A stretch of 64,000 nt of DNA from Jingyaoa shaoxingensis (GTDB lineage: Bacteria; Bacillota; Clostridia; Lachnospirales; Lachnospiraceae), in contig NZ_JACRSZ010000011.1 in assembly GCF_014385005.1 (NCBI RefSeq), positions 1-64,000 on the forward strand, read 5' to 3'. Shown here in pieces: positions 8,779 through 18,552 of the stretch. Numbering within the stretch: the stretch's first letter is position 1; each line of letters opens with the position of its first letter. Below the pieces are notes generated by a model. It made no database searches and had not been told where the DNA came from. It saw nothing but the letters and a program-made list of their open reading frames with translations. A program made the translations under genes and the position numbers.

Positions 8779-9639
8779 ATGAAACAAAAACTGATTGATT
8801 TACATGTGCATTCTACTGCTTCTGACGGGACTTTTTCCCCATCCGAACTGGTCAGATATGCACTTTCCAAAGGACTGTCTGCATTTGCACTGACGGATCA
8901 TGACAGTGTTGCCGGTCTGGAAGAGGCTCTGGAGGCCGCCTGTGGCACTTCTCTGGAAGTGATAAAGGGCATTGAATTTTCCACTGTCTGGAAGGGCAGA
9001 GACATCCATATCGTAGGGCTGGACATTGATCCAGAACACCCAGTTTTCAAATCACATCTGGAACACTTTCTTTCTTCCAGAGATACACGGAATGTCCGAA
9101 TGATTGAAAAAATGCAAAAGGACAGCATTGGGATCTCTATGGAACAGATGCAGGAACGTTTCGGTGATACGGTCCTGACCCGTGCACACATTGCCCGTTT
9201 TCTCATGGAACATGGCTACGTAGCACAGATGTCAGAGGCATTCGACCGTTACTTAAGTCCCGGCTGTCCTTATTATATCGAAAGAGAAAAGGTCACTCCA
9301 CAGATGGCTGTATCCCTGATTGCTTCTATCGGTGGAATTCCTGTACTGGCACATCCAATGCTGTATCATCTCAGCGACGCACAGCTTAAAGATTTGATTC
9401 ATACATTAAAACCATGTGGTCTGATTGGAATCGAAACTGTATACTCGACTTATTCCGAAGAAGAAACTGCCTATATCCAGGATCTGGCATCTGATACTGG
9501 TCTTTGTCAGTCCGGAGGTTCTGATTTTCACGGAGCCAATAAACCCGGACTTGATCTGGGCTGTGGCTATGGGCATCTGTCTGTTCCATATGATTTCTTA
9601 GATAGACTGCGAGAAAGAAGGAGACACCATGAATACTGA
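8779..9639 (+). CDS. PHP-domain phosphoesterase (TrpH/RNase AM-like)
   Basis: The 286-residue protein starts at the ATG at 8779 (TGGAGAC upstream); in-frame codons further upstream are not protein-like. Metal-ligand motifs of the PHP fold are visible: DLHVHSTASDGTFSP near the N-terminus, LTDHDSVAG, a GIEFST segment, VLAHPML and a C-terminal GSDFHG. Relatives hydrolyse 3',5'-bisphosphates or act as 5'-3' exoribonucleases, and which applies here cannot be told. The stop overlaps the start of the HAD phosphatase by 11 bp, so the two are co-translated. Confidence 0.88.
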   Translation: MKQKLIDLHVHSTASDGTFSPSELVRYALSKGLSAFALTDHDSVAGLEEALEAACGTSLEVIKGIEFSTVWKGRDIHIVGLDIDPEHPVFKSHLEHFLSSRDTRNVRMIEKMQKDSIGISMEQMQERFGDTVLTRAHIARFLMEHGYVAQMSEAFDRYLSPGCPYYIEREKVTPQMAVSLIASIGGIPVLAHPMLYHLSDAQLKDLIHTLKPCGLIGIETVYSTYSEEETAYIQDLASDTGLCQSGGSDFHGANKPGLDLGCGYGHLSVPYDFLDRLRERRRHHEY

Positions 9640-10447
9640 CACAAAAATTCTCTTTACCGATCTGGATGGCACTCTGTTGAATGACCAGAAGCAGATCTCC
9701 GCGGGAAATCTGACTGCCATTCATATGGCTCTGGAAAATGGACATAAAATTGTCATCTCCACAGGCCGCGCTCTTGCAAGCGCAAAGAAACAGGCTGAGA
9801 CTCTGGGACTTATCATGCCAGGATGCTATATTATCGCATTTAACGGTGCCTGCATCTATGACATTCATGAGAAAAAAATTATTTTCTCAGAAACAATCCC
9901 TTTGGATTATGTGTACCATCTTTTTGAAGAGGCTCACAAGCTGAATATTCATATTCAGACTTATGATGACACACAGGTTCTCACTGAATCTGAAAATGAC
10001 GACCTGTTCCGTTACTGTCACAACACCGGCATGGAATATAAAGTCATATCCTCTGTCCGTAGCGAACTGATTTTTTCCCCTTACAAAGTACTGGTGATTG
10101 ACTATCAGCATCACGAACCTCTGGTTCAGTTCCAGGAACAAATACGCACCTGGGCTGAAGGAAAAATTGATTTTTATTTTTCCTGTAATGAACTGTTGGA
10201 GATTGTCGCACCTGATATCTCAAAGGGCAATGCGATCATCCGTCTGTGTGAGCAGCTTCAGATTCCACTGGAGGCTACCATCTCAGCAGGTGATGCAGAT
10301 AATGATATCTCCATGTTACAGACTACCCATACCAGCGTAGTTATGAAAAACGCAGATCCGCATATGCATGCTTACGCCACTTATATTACCGAACAGGATA
10401 ATAATCATGACGGAGTTGCAGAAGCTATCTATAAATTTATGCTGTAA
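9629..10447 (+). CDS. Cof-type HAD-IIB family phosphatase
   Basis: This 272-residue haloacid-dehalogenase enzyme has motif I FTDLDGTLLND (nucleophile Asp at residue 10 in the DxD pair), the motif II region VISTGR, and motif IV SAGDADNDISML. The C2B-type cap lies between, typical of Cof/YidA proteins that dephosphorylate sugar phosphates, PLP or FMN. The overlap with the PHP gene suggests a shared metabolite-repair or nucleotide-turnover role, but that is a guess. Confidence 0.9.
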   Translation: MNTDTKILFTDLDGTLLNDQKQISAGNLTAIHMALENGHKIVISTGRALASAKKQAETLGLIMPGCYIIAFNGACIYDIHEKKIIFSETIPLDYVYHLFEEAHKLNIHIQTYDDTQVLTESENDDLFRYCHNTGMEYKVISSVRSELIFSPYKVLVIDYQHHEPLVQFQEQIRTWAEGKIDFYFSCNELLEIVAPDISKGNAIIRLCEQLQIPLEATISAGDADNDISMLQTTHTSVVMKNADPHMHAYATYITEQDNNHDGVAEAIYKFML

Positions 10448-10537
10448 GATTGTAAGAGTACGAAGTATGAGGCAGTCTGCGCAGCATCTGTTATCCGTTA
10501 ATATCTATTTCATTTACAAGAAAGCGAGGATGTATTT

Positions 10538-11968
10538 ATGAAAAAAACAAAAATTATCTGTACTCTTGGACCGTCTACCGATAAACCGGGTGTTCTGGAT
10601 GCCCTCATTGATTCCGGTATGGACGTTGCAAGATTTAACTTTTCCCACGGAGATCATGAAGAACAGAAAAAACGTTTTCTGGAACTGAAACGAGCACGAA
10701 ATAAAGCAAAAAAACCGATTGCAGCCCTTCTGGATACCAAGGGACCAGAGATCCGTCTGAAAGATTTCAAAGAAGGAAAAGTTGTTCTGGAAAAGGGTCA
10801 GACCTTCTCTCTTACCACACGTGAGATCGAAGGAGATTCTTCTGCTGTAGCCATTACTTACACCAATCTTCTTCACGATGTGAAGCCAGGTGACAGCATC
10901 CTGATCGATGACGGTCTGATCGGGCTGACCGTTAAAGAGATTACCGATACCGATATTGTCTGTACTGTAGAAAACCCGGGACCTGTATCCAATCACAAAG
11001 GTGTTAATGTTCCAAATGTATCCCTGACTATGCCGTTTATCAGTCCGAAGGATCACGACGATATCCTGTTCGGCATCAAAATGGGATATGATTTTATTGC
11101 CGCATCTTTCACCAGAAATGCCAACGATATTCTGGAGATCCGCAAGATTCTGGAAGAAGAAGGCTGTGATACCATTCGCATCATTGCCAAGATCGAAAAC
11201 AAAGAAGGTGTAGATAATATTGATGAGATCCTGAAGGTTGCCGACGGTATCATGGTTGCCCGTGGAGATATGGGTGTGGAGATTCCTCTGGAAGATCTTC
11301 CTGCCATTCAGAAACGTCTGATCAAAAAAGCCATGTTTGCAGGAAAGATCGCAATCACTGCTACACAGATGCTGGATTCCATGATCAACAATCCTCGTCC
11401 GACCAGAGCAGAAACCACCGACGTTGCCAATGCTATCTACGACGGCACCAGTGCTATCATGTTATCAGGCGAAACTGCTGCCGGTAAATATCCGGTAGAG
11501 ACTTTGCAGACCATGGTTCGTATTGCAGAAAGAACAGAAAGTTCCATTAACTATGTCAACCGTTTTAATCATCGTTCTACAGAAGCCAACCATGACAGCG
11601 TGACAGAAGCCATCTCCTATGCCACCTGCTCCACAGCTCATGACTTAAATGCAGCAGCTATCGTAACAGTAACAAAATCAGGAAGCACTGCACAGATGAT
11701 TGCCAAATTCCGTCCGGACAGCCCAATTATCGGATGTGCGACGCACCCACATGTATGTAGACAGTTAAGTCTGTGCTGGGGCGTGATCCCAATCCAGACC
11801 AAGGAAGAACAGGATACCTTCGAACTGTTTGAACACTCCATTGATGAAGCAACCCGCGCAGGACTGTTAAAAGAAGGGGATGTGGCAGTTATCACCGCAG
11901 GTGTTCCTCTTGGATGTCCTGGAACCACTAACCTGATCAACGTACATGTAGTTGGGGAAGAATACTAA
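10538..11968 (+). CDS. pyk: Pyruvate kinase
   Basis: At 476 residues this is the standard-length enzyme without the extra C-terminal PEP-utilising domain found in Bacillus. It converts PEP and ADP to pyruvate and ATP. Visible motifs are KIICTLGPS at the N-terminus, FNFSHG, LDTKGPEIR, the catalytic IAKIENKEG strand, and the signature around TRAETTDVANAIYDGTSAIMLSGETAAGKYP. The C-terminal allosteric domain is present. A GCGAGGATG site lies upstream, and a strong terminator follows the stop. It stands apart from the PHP/HAD pair by 90 bp. Confidence 0.97.
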   Translation: MKKTKIICTLGPSTDKPGVLDALIDSGMDVARFNFSHGDHEEQKKRFLELKRARNKAKKPIAALLDTKGPEIRLKDFKEGKVVLEKGQTFSLTTREIEGDSSAVAITYTNLLHDVKPGDSILIDDGLIGLTVKEITDTDIVCTVENPGPVSNHKGVNVPNVSLTMPFISPKDHDDILFGIKMGYDFIAASFTRNANDILEIRKILEEEGCDTIRIIAKIENKEGVDNIDEILKVADGIMVARGDMGVEIPLEDLPAIQKRLIKKAMFAGKIAITATQMLDSMINNPRPTRAETTDVANAIYDGTSAIMLSGETAAGKYPVETLQTMVRIAERTESSINYVNRFNHRSTEANHDSVTEAISYATCSTAHDLNAAAIVTVTKSGSTAQMIAKFRPDSPIIGCATHPHVCRQLSLCWGVIPIQTKEEQDTFELFEHSIDEATRAGLLKEGDVAVITAGVPLGCPGTTNLINVHVVGEEY

Positions 11969-11981
11969 TTTCTAAATTTTA

Positions 11982-12013
11982 CCGGGTGCACCATCAGATG
12001 CACCCGGCTTTTT
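11982..12013 (+). terminator. Intrinsic terminator of pyk
   Basis: CCGGGTGCA (11982-11990) pairs perfectly with TGCACCCGG (11999-12007) and is followed by CTTTTT. Confidence 0.9.
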
Positions 12014-12047
12014 ATTAAATATTTTCTGTTTAATTTCAGATTTCTGT

Positions 12048-13358
12048 TTAATTCCAACTCTCTGGCACGATTCCTATGATATCATCCATCTCCAGCATTT
12101 TCTGCATATCTGCCTTTGTTGCAATGCAGGAAAATCCATAAGAGCTGATGCCATTCTCCTCAATATAATCCGCTATACTCTTGTCAAATATGCCACTTGT
12201 ATATTCCTCCATCATATTGACAAATTTGTGCTGGTCTCCCATATACCGCAGCATGCTGACCAGATGCTGAGTCATCACCGATTCATCCTGCATTTTTTTC
12301 TTTACATTTTCATAGTCCGCATCATCGTATCCTTCTTTTTCATATAAGCTCAGTTCCGGATATTTTTCGTTCAATGATACCGGTGTCATGGACTGCGGTG
12401 TATCATAGTCATATCCAACCGTTACTCCCCCGTCCTCACTGCCATAGACAGCAATCCATACAAGCGATGGCCAGGCATCCTGTTCTTTCAGGGAATTCAA
12501 GATCTCATTTACCTCTGTAAATGTCTTTGGCCGGTCAAAGGATACATAAGCCTGATACATGGTATTATCATCCTCCAACTCAGCAATGGCCTCCTGTCCG
12601 TCCTCCAATGTTCCGTAAAACCACTGGTTGTAAATCGTCAATTCTCCATCTTCTTCGACCACATTTTCTTTCATCTGGGATACAAAATCTCGATCCCGGT
12701 CCAGACCGTATCCTGCAAAATAATTGACTGGTGGTCCTTGAAGATAATTCGGATTATACAGCTCCAGTTTGCCCTTTCGAATCTGTCCGGCTGTAGCAGT
12801 TCCCCGCTTCGTTCCAAAACTGATGGACGGCGTAATCAGAATCTGATAATTTCCGTATCCATTGGAAAATGCCTGTAAATTATCACTTCCCTTGCACGGA
12901 AGCCCAAGCTCTGCATACACATGAAAATCCATACCGATCTGAGAATAGGAAGTCTCATAAGTGATATCTCCAGATTTTGTTTCTACCATATCAGTTTTCG
13001 TCGGATTATAGTAAAGAGAAGACATCAGCGGTGACATGCCAAACTGTACAAAGAGAACTACTGCCAGCACCGCTCCACCTACCACCATTCCCATTCTTCG
13101 AAAGCTTCTGTGAATGGATTTTTTTACATAGGCTTCAAACTCTTTTGCCGAAGCTGTGCTCTGTTCCATCTTCTCTTTTGTATCTGCCTGTTCATCACCA
13201 TCTTTCGCGAAAAAATCCTCATCCAGATCGTCCATCAGCCGGTCTGCCAGATAATCACTGATGGCTTCTGTCTTTTCAATCTCTGCTTCTACTTCTTTTG
13301 TTTCTTCTTCCGTCAGCTGCTGTTTCTTATATCGTTCTATCTTTTCTCTATAGCTCAT
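12048..13358 (-). CDS. Anti-sigma factor-like membrane protein (sigma factor regulator N/C domains)
   Basis: The protein is about 436 residues from the ATG at 13358, with GGAGGGTGATGG upstream, and overlaps the sigma gene by 11 bp. An N-terminal cytoplasmic acidic region (about 1-70) precedes one transmembrane segment (MGMVVGGAVLAVVLFVQFG). A large extracytoplasmic domain follows with the FDRPKTFTEVNEILNSLKEQDAWPSLVWIAVYG region typical of the sigma-factor-regulator C-terminal domain. It should hold the adjacent ECF sigma factor inactive at the membrane until a signal arrives. Confidence 0.85.
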   Translation of the reverse strand: MSYREKIERYKKQQLTEEETKEVEAEIEKTEAISDYLADRLMDDLDEDFFAKDGDEQADTKEKMEQSTASAKEFEAYVKKSIHRSFRRMGMVVGGAVLAVVLFVQFGMSPLMSSLYYNPTKTDMVETKSGDITYETSYSQIGMDFHVYAELGLPCKGSDNLQAFSNGYGNYQILITPSISFGTKRGTATAGQIRKGKLELYNPNYLQGPPVNYFAGYGLDRDRDFVSQMKENVVEEDGELTIYNQWFYGTLEDGQEAIAELEDDNTMYQAYVSFDRPKTFTEVNEILNSLKEQDAWPSLVWIAVYGSEDGGVTVGYDYDTPQSMTPVSLNEKYPELSLYEKEGYDDADYENVKKKMQDESVMTQHLVSMLRYMGDQHKFVNMMEEYTSGIFDKSIADYIEENGISSYGFSCIATKADMQKMLEMDDIIGIVPESWN

Positions 13359-13839
13359 ATCCATCACCCTCCATCTCATTTCGTAACTGCTTTTTCGCCC
13401 GATATGCCAGCACTCGTACATTTTCAGATGTCAATGACAGAACTGCTGCAATCTCTTTAATACTCATTTCTGAAAAATAAAACAATTCCAGTATCTCCCT
13501 CTGTCTGTCCGGCAGTTTCATCATTGCCTGATACAGTTGCTTTTTCTGCTCATTCTGTATGACATTTCCAAGAATGGTCTCTTCCGATATCGCCAGTTGC
13601 TCATCCAGTTCTGTCTCCCGGTTTCGTTTTCGTAATTCATTCAAACAGGTATTTCTGGCTACTTTATAAAGCCAGGCTCGTATGTTGGTATGAGAATCTG
13701 AAAGAGAGAGAAGCGCTTTTAAGAATACATCCTGCATCAGATCTTCTGCCAGCTCCCTGCTCTTACACAGAGAATACAGATACAGATAGATCTCCGATGC
13801 ATAGCGTCCGTAAAACTGCCGCAGCATCTCACTGTCCAT
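13348..13839 (-). CDS. ECF-type RNA polymerase sigma factor
   Basis: The protein is 163 residues from the ATG at 13839; a GTG two codons upstream is also possible, but the GGAGGGAGGAG site suits the ATG. Region 2 (SLCKSRELAEDLMQDVFLKALLSL..IRAWLYKVARNTCLNELRKR) and region 4 (LPDRQREILELFYFSEMSIKEIAAVLSLTSENVRVLAYRAKKQLR) are both clear and no other domain is present. It pairs with the overlapping anti-sigma gene and probably drives its own operon. Confidence 0.93.
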   Translation of the reverse strand: MDSEMLRQFYGRYASEIYLYLYSLCKSRELAEDLMQDVFLKALLSLSDSHTNIRAWLYKVARNTCLNELRKRNRETELDEQLAISEETILGNVIQNEQKKQLYQAMMKLPDRQREILELFYFSEMSIKEIAAVLSLTSENVRVLAYRAKKQLRNEMEGDGYEL

Positions 13840-13978
13840 AAGCACTCCTCCCTCCTCTTTTGGTTCTTCTATAGATATAACACACCAAGATGGAGTTTGT
13901 TACAATATTTTTATCATTCTGTCTTATTTCGTATTTTTACAATCCAAATGTAAATGATATATACACCTCCAACGAATA

Positions 13979-14542
13979 TCATAAATTTTCTGTTAAGAAA
14001 GAAACCATCTCACCGGCTGTTACTTTTTGAGGAAGAAATAAGCGCCTCATATCCGCATGTTCCAGTTCAAGCAGTGAAATTTTTTTATCAATTCCTCCTG
14101 CATATCCTGTCAGATTTCCATTTGCTCCCACTACGCGATGGCAAGGTATGATAATGGCTATTTCATTATGGCCAACAGCACCACCAACTGCCTGTGCAGA
14201 CATATGGCTGATTTTTTTCATCTCAGCTATTTTTCGGGCAATTTCTCCGTAGGAAATCGTCTGACCGTAGGGTATCTGTAATAAGATTTCCCACACCTCC
14301 TGTCTGAATTCTGATCCGGCAGGATGAAGATGCGGAGTAAATTTCGGTTCTTCCCCGGCGAAATACATATCCAGCCATTTTTTTGTCTCTGTGAGAATCT
14401 CTGTCTCCTGTTGGATATGCTCATCCGGAAGTGTGTCTGCAAAATAATTCTGTCCTTCAAACCACAAACCGGTAAGCCCGATTTCATCCGCAGCCAATAG
14501 AACATCCCCTAATGGTGACTTATATTTGCATATATATACCAT
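13979..14542 (-). CDS. ogt: Methylated-DNA--protein-cysteine S-methyltransferase
   Basis: This is 187 residues from the ATG at 14542 (AAAGGGGGAAAT upstream). The frame continues further upstream but is not conserved-looking. The active-site motif IPCHRVVGANGNLTGYAGG is intact, with the acceptor Cys in PCHR. PYGQTISYGEIA marks the DNA-binding helix-turn-helix. The N-terminal half is the ribonuclease-like fold of Ogt. It removes alkyl groups from O6-alkylguanine by suicide transfer. No Ada-type regulatory domain is fused. Confidence 0.93.
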   Translation of the reverse strand: MVYICKYKSPLGDVLLAADEIGLTGLWFEGQNYFADTLPDEHIQQETEILTETKKWLDMYFAGEEPKFTPHLHPAGSEFRQEVWEILLQIPYGQTISYGEIARKIAEMKKISHMSAQAVGGAVGHNEIAIIIPCHRVVGANGNLTGYAGGIDKKISLLELEHADMRRLFLPQKVTAGEMVSFLTENL

Positions 14543-14670
14543 ATTTCCCCCTTTCCGCTTCATTGAATACTTTTCCGGTATTTCAAATATTCGGTAAATT
14601 TTTCTGCTGCCGGTGCCAGTTTTTCTGTCCTTCATCACCAGTGCAATCTCCCGGAAATAAGGTTCTGTAT

Positions 14671-16182
14671 TTACTCTATCATCTCTTCGATCTCATTCAG
14701 TTCCTGCATAATTCCCTTCTGGCGTTCGCTGAACAGCAGGCTTTTGTTATACTGATAGTAGCGGTCGCAGCCGTTCTGATCCACGTACCAGACTGCATAG
14801 TAGTCGGTATTTAATTCGGTCAGGAAAATAACCATTTCCTGGCTGTCTCCAAAGGTTTTTTCCATAAAATCGAAAGCGTAATTCAGAATCTGATCGGTAG
14901 CTTCGATGATCTGTTCTCTCTGCTGTGTCTCTGCTACGAATTTTTCTTTGATACATACAAAGGCATCTTCGCCATCCCGGTGTGCAGTCTTTACTTCATC
15001 CCGGTATGTTTCCAGTCTCTGCTGAATCTGTATCCTCCTGTGAAGGCTGTCTTTATCCAGCTGTTCTGCCTTTTTCAGCTGCTCCGTTTCTGAATCATAC
15101 TGCTGGCACAGGTCTTCCAAAATGCCGAATACCTGCTCCGCCTCCATCCGGCTCTTTACCTGCTTCATTTTCTCATATAATTCTGTTACCAACGCATCCA
15201 CCTCAGAGGACTTTCGGAAGTATTCATGGAGTCTTGCGATCAACAGACCAATAACGCTGAGCTTTTCATCAAAAGCAGCTCTGCGGATCTTATCGCAGGC
15301 TTCTTCGGTGATATGTCCCTGCAGGATCTCTTCTACCTTATAGTCCCTCTGGTACTTGTAATACAGCTCCAGATAATTGGCAAAATCTTTTGCAATCTTC
15401 CAGTGCTGAATATACTGATAGATCACCTCTCTGTCCATCGACAGCCCCAGTTCTTCATAGACACTGATCATCTGGGACAAATCCTCCCATCCACGGGCAG
15501 TGGCAAACATCTTACCATCTACTGTGGTCTCCACCCGATAGAAGTTCTCTTTCTTCAATTCCAGATAAGAGATCACCGCCTGATGAACCCCTGCCTGATA
15601 TGCATATTCCTTCCAGACAGAAAAATCTGCTTCCACATCGATTTTCTTGATACGATCCAGCGTCACCACATCAAATTCCCGTACCGAACGGTTATATTCC
15701 GGTGGATTTCCTGCTGCTACAATCACCCAGCCTTCCGGCACTTTCTGATTGCCGAAGGTCTTGCACTGCAGGAACTGCAGCATGGTCGGTGCCAGTGTCT
15801 CGGATACACAGTTGATTTCATCGATAAAAAGAATTCCTTCTTTTAACCCGGTCTGTTCGATCTTATCATACACAGATGCGATAATCTCGCTCATGGTATA
15901 TTCTGTCACGGAATATGTTTTTCCACCAAATTCTTTTTCCCGGATAAATGGCAGTCCCACGGCACTCTGTCTGGTATGGTGCGTGATAGTATAAGATACC
16001 AGAGCCACTTTACATTCCCGTGCCACCTGCTCCATGATCTGAGTTTTTCCAATTCCAGGAGGACCGATCAGCAGAAGCGGTCTCTGACGGATCGCCGGTA
16101 TACGGTATTCTCCATATTCATTTTTATTTAAATAAGCACAAATAGAATGCTTGATCTCTTCTTTTGCTCTCTTGATATTCAT
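14671..16182 (-). CDS. MoxR-like AAA+ ATPase
   Basis: A 503-residue protein with an N-terminal AAA_5 domain: Walker A LIGPPGIGKTQ (about 37-47), Walker B GILFIDEINCV, sensor 1 WVIVAAGNPPEYN. The C-terminal half is helical and charged, with likely coiled coil (about 330-430). It lies 12 bp downstream of a VWA/DUF2201 gene. MoxR ATPases work with VWA-domain partners as chaperones or maturation factors, so the two probably act together. The substrate is unknown. Confidence 0.88.
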   Translation of the reverse strand: MNIKRAKEEIKHSICAYLNKNEYGEYRIPAIRQRPLLLIGPPGIGKTQIMEQVARECKVALVSYTITHHTRQSAVGLPFIREKEFGGKTYSVTEYTMSEIIASVYDKIEQTGLKEGILFIDEINCVSETLAPTMLQFLQCKTFGNQKVPEGWVIVAAGNPPEYNRSVREFDVVTLDRIKKIDVEADFSVWKEYAYQAGVHQAVISYLELKKENFYRVETTVDGKMFATARGWEDLSQMISVYEELGLSMDREVIYQYIQHWKIAKDFANYLELYYKYQRDYKVEEILQGHITEEACDKIRRAAFDEKLSVIGLLIARLHEYFRKSSEVDALVTELYEKMKQVKSRMEAEQVFGILEDLCQQYDSETEQLKKAEQLDKDSLHRRIQIQQRLETYRDEVKTAHRDGEDAFVCIKEKFVAETQQREQIIEATDQILNYAFDFMEKTFGDSQEMVIFLTELNTDYYAVWYVDQNGCDRYYQYNKSLLFSERQKGIMQELNEIEEMIE

Positions 16183-16194
16183 AATCTGACTCCT

Positions 16195-17577
16195 CTATAG
16201 CTTCTGTTTCATGGCAGCTTTTTCCAGTACATCTCTGTCTAACACAACCTTCATTGCCCACGGCGGCACATCTGTCTCCGACTGTTCCTCATCCATAAAG
16301 ATAAATGCCGTCTGAAATGGCGGCATCCGCTTTGGGTAAGTACCGAATCCGTCGGTAAAATACAACAGTCCTTTCAGGTTGGAAAACTCTTTTTTTCTGC
16401 ATAATTCCTGTACGTAAGTAAATGCCGGACGGAAATCGGTTCCGCCTCCTCCTGCTACTTCAAAATGCTCCATATAGTCTTTTAATTCTTCCTCGGAAGT
16501 AATCTTCACATCTGCCTGCACTTTTTCATCACACTGAATAATGTGGATATTGATCTTCCGGAAGAAGCTTTCCTGCTCTTTTAAAATGCTGTAGGTTTCT
16601 TCCAGAAATGCCTTTACCAGATCCCCGGAACAGGACATGGAAGTATCGATGACAATGGCAAACTCTTCCACCTTCATCACTTCTCTGGATTCCTGTGGCT
16701 CGATCAGTGGCATATTGCCATACATGGACAAGCCGTAACTATAAAAAATATAATCAAAATTGTCCGGATCAATTTGCATCTCTTCCCGCAGCACAGCAAA
16801 CTTCCGCAGAAATGTCCGGTAATCGATGGTTTCACGGTTTGCCACCTTCAGCTGATCCCTCAGATTCCCTTCTGCATCCACTGCCTCTTTGGAAAAGGAA
16901 TTCAGATCCGTCTCCATTTTCTCGCTGATATCTTTCCACTTGTCCCGCTGCTGTTCGGTCTTTGGCTGCTGATCCTGATGATTCACCCAGTAACGGTGAT
17001 CATCCACAGTAAACTCCCGCACCAACTGTTGCAGTTTCTTATCTCCAGGCAGTTCTGTAGTCAGCACATGATAGATGCCTTCTGCCGTCAGCACATTCAG
17101 TTTCTTTCGCAGTTCCTTATAGGTACTCTCTCTCAGCCAGGAAATGGGTACCGTGACACAACGGATCTGCATACCGTCAATAATTGACTCCATAGCAATA
17201 TCACATGCCAGATTCCAATAAATCTCTTCTTCCTTAGGTGGCGTAAATACATGACAGAACAAACAATGCAGTACCATATGCAGATAAGCACGGTTCACAC
17301 GCTTTCGGTCATCTTTGTAATAGCTCCCAAGATATCTGGCATTATAATAGATCACGTTCCCGTCTGTGGCAATGGTATCCACCGTGCTGTCCATAGCATA
17401 ATCCAGAGAAGACAGCGCCACATCCAGAAAACGCATATGCAGATATAGTTCATTTCGTGCGGTAAACAGAATATGCCGTCCAACAGCTTCCATACGCCGA
17501 GTGAATTCTTTTTGCGCCTCTTCCCATTCTTCCACCGACTGACGTTTGTGGATATTTACTTCGTTTTCTTTTTTCAT
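16195..17577 (-). CDS. VWA-like domain protein (DUF2201 metallopeptidase-like N-terminal domain)
   Basis: The protein is about 460 residues from the ATG at 17577. The N-terminal half has the DUF2201 pattern (HMVLHCLFCHVFTP...WNLACDIAMESIID), which resembles a degenerate zinc-peptidase helix. The C-terminal VWA-like domain has a MIDAS-type motif FAIVIDTSMSCSG, then GGGGTDFRPAF and LLYFTDGFGTYP. This architecture is known next to MoxR ATPases, which fits the gene that follows. Its 5' end lies 13 bp beyond the leucine-rich-repeat gene, so three genes form one operon. Confidence 0.85.
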   Translation of the reverse strand: MKKENEVNIHKRQSVEEWEEAQKEFTRRMEAVGRHILFTARNELYLHMRFLDVALSSLDYAMDSTVDTIATDGNVIYYNARYLGSYYKDDRKRVNRAYLHMVLHCLFCHVFTPPKEEEIYWNLACDIAMESIIDGMQIRCVTVPISWLRESTYKELRKKLNVLTAEGIYHVLTTELPGDKKLQQLVREFTVDDHRYWVNHQDQQPKTEQQRDKWKDISEKMETDLNSFSKEAVDAEGNLRDQLKVANRETIDYRTFLRKFAVLREEMQIDPDNFDYIFYSYGLSMYGNMPLIEPQESREVMKVEEFAIVIDTSMSCSGDLVKAFLEETYSILKEQESFFRKINIHIIQCDEKVQADVKITSEEELKDYMEHFEVAGGGGTDFRPAFTYVQELCRKKEFSNLKGLLYFTDGFGTYPKRMPPFQTAFIFMDEEQSETDVPPWAMKVVLDRDVLEKAAMKQKL

Positions 17578-17590
17578 ATCCGCTTTCCTT

Positions 17591-18496
17591 TTACAGATCA
17601 AATGTTTTCTTCTTTTTTCCAAAATGATGATGCTTGTAATCCATCAAAACGCTCTGGATCTCCAGCCGTCCCTTTGCATTGGCTTCTTCAATCAGGTCTG
17701 ACAGTTCCTCTTCCTGCCAGTCGATAAATCCGGTAAGGAACTCCAGCGTCTCATTCTGTTCGAACTCAATACACCAGCCTGCTGCCGACATCCGATGCTC
17801 CATAAGATACGACTGATAGACGCCTTCTGCATCCTGAGATAATCTCGCTTTTTCCATCAGTCTGGTCACTGCCAGTTCGATACAGAAATCCTCACTCTCC
17901 AGATTCTGTGCTTCCTGAAAAAGCCGGTCATATTCTCCAAACTGGAATACACCATCTTGAAAGCACTGGCGGTAACTGTATCCAGAGCCATGAAACTGAG
18001 TCTCCAGCTGACGTGCCGGGGTATTTTCTACTGCTTCTTCATAATATTCCGGGAACAGCAGTGTGCAGACCGCATTGGGATAAACTAGTTTTACTTTCAT
18101 TTCATGATGTACTTCACTGAGCACATCCTTCATGCAATACCCTTCTGCCTGCTCCATCCGGAAGGTCAGATTTTTCAGATGACGACATCCTGTGAATGCT
18201 CCTCCTGCAATATCATGGGTACGATGACTGAGAGTCAATGCTTCCAGATAATAGCATCCATAAAAAGCATAATTCCCAATCTCCCGTACTGTATCCGGGA
18301 GTACAATTTCTTTTACCTGATTGCCACAAATTGCTGCTTTCTGATCCGGTTTCCTCCTTGCCTGTGAAAAAATATACGGTGCCAGTACTGTTACCGGCAT
18401 ACCTTCGATCTGCGCCGGCACTTCAATCCGTTCCTCTGTCCCATAACATCTTTTTAACAAAATCTCATTTTCTTTTACGTCATATTCAAATTCCAT
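17591..18496 (-). CDS. Leucine-rich repeat (LRR_5/BspA-like) protein
   Basis: About 301 residues from the ATG at 18496 (GGAGCAGCT upstream). BspA-type repeats occupy residues 20-130 (GMPVTVLAPYIFS, VKEIVLPDTVREIGNYAFYGCYYLEALTLSHRTHDIAGGAFTGCRHLKNLTF). The rest is helical and unrecognised. There is no signal peptide, so it is cytoplasmic. It heads the operon with the VWA and MoxR proteins and could supply the recognition surface for that chaperone pair, which is an inference from neighbourhood only. Confidence 0.8.
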   Translation of the reverse strand: MEFEYDVKENEILLKRCYGTEERIEVPAQIEGMPVTVLAPYIFSQARRKPDQKAAICGNQVKEIVLPDTVREIGNYAFYGCYYLEALTLSHRTHDIAGGAFTGCRHLKNLTFRMEQAEGYCMKDVLSEVHHEMKVKLVYPNAVCTLLFPEYYEEAVENTPARQLETQFHGSGYSYRQCFQDGVFQFGEYDRLFQEAQNLESEDFCIELAVTRLMEKARLSQDAEGVYQSYLMEHRMSAAGWCIEFEQNETLEFLTGFIDWQEEELSDLIEEANAKGRLEIQSVLMDYKHHHFGKKKKTFDL

Positions 18497-18514
18497 AGCT
18501 GCTCCACTCACTAC

Positions 18515-18541
18515 GAAAGGCGGGGAACCATTCTCCCCGCC
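18515..18541 (-). terminator. Hairpin between the small membrane gene and the LRR operon
   Basis: GGCGGGGA (18519-18526) pairs with TCCCCGCC (18534-18541). On the minus strand the stem is followed by TTTCG, a weak T-run. Confidence 0.6.
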
Positions 18542-18552
18542 TTCTTGTTCTC

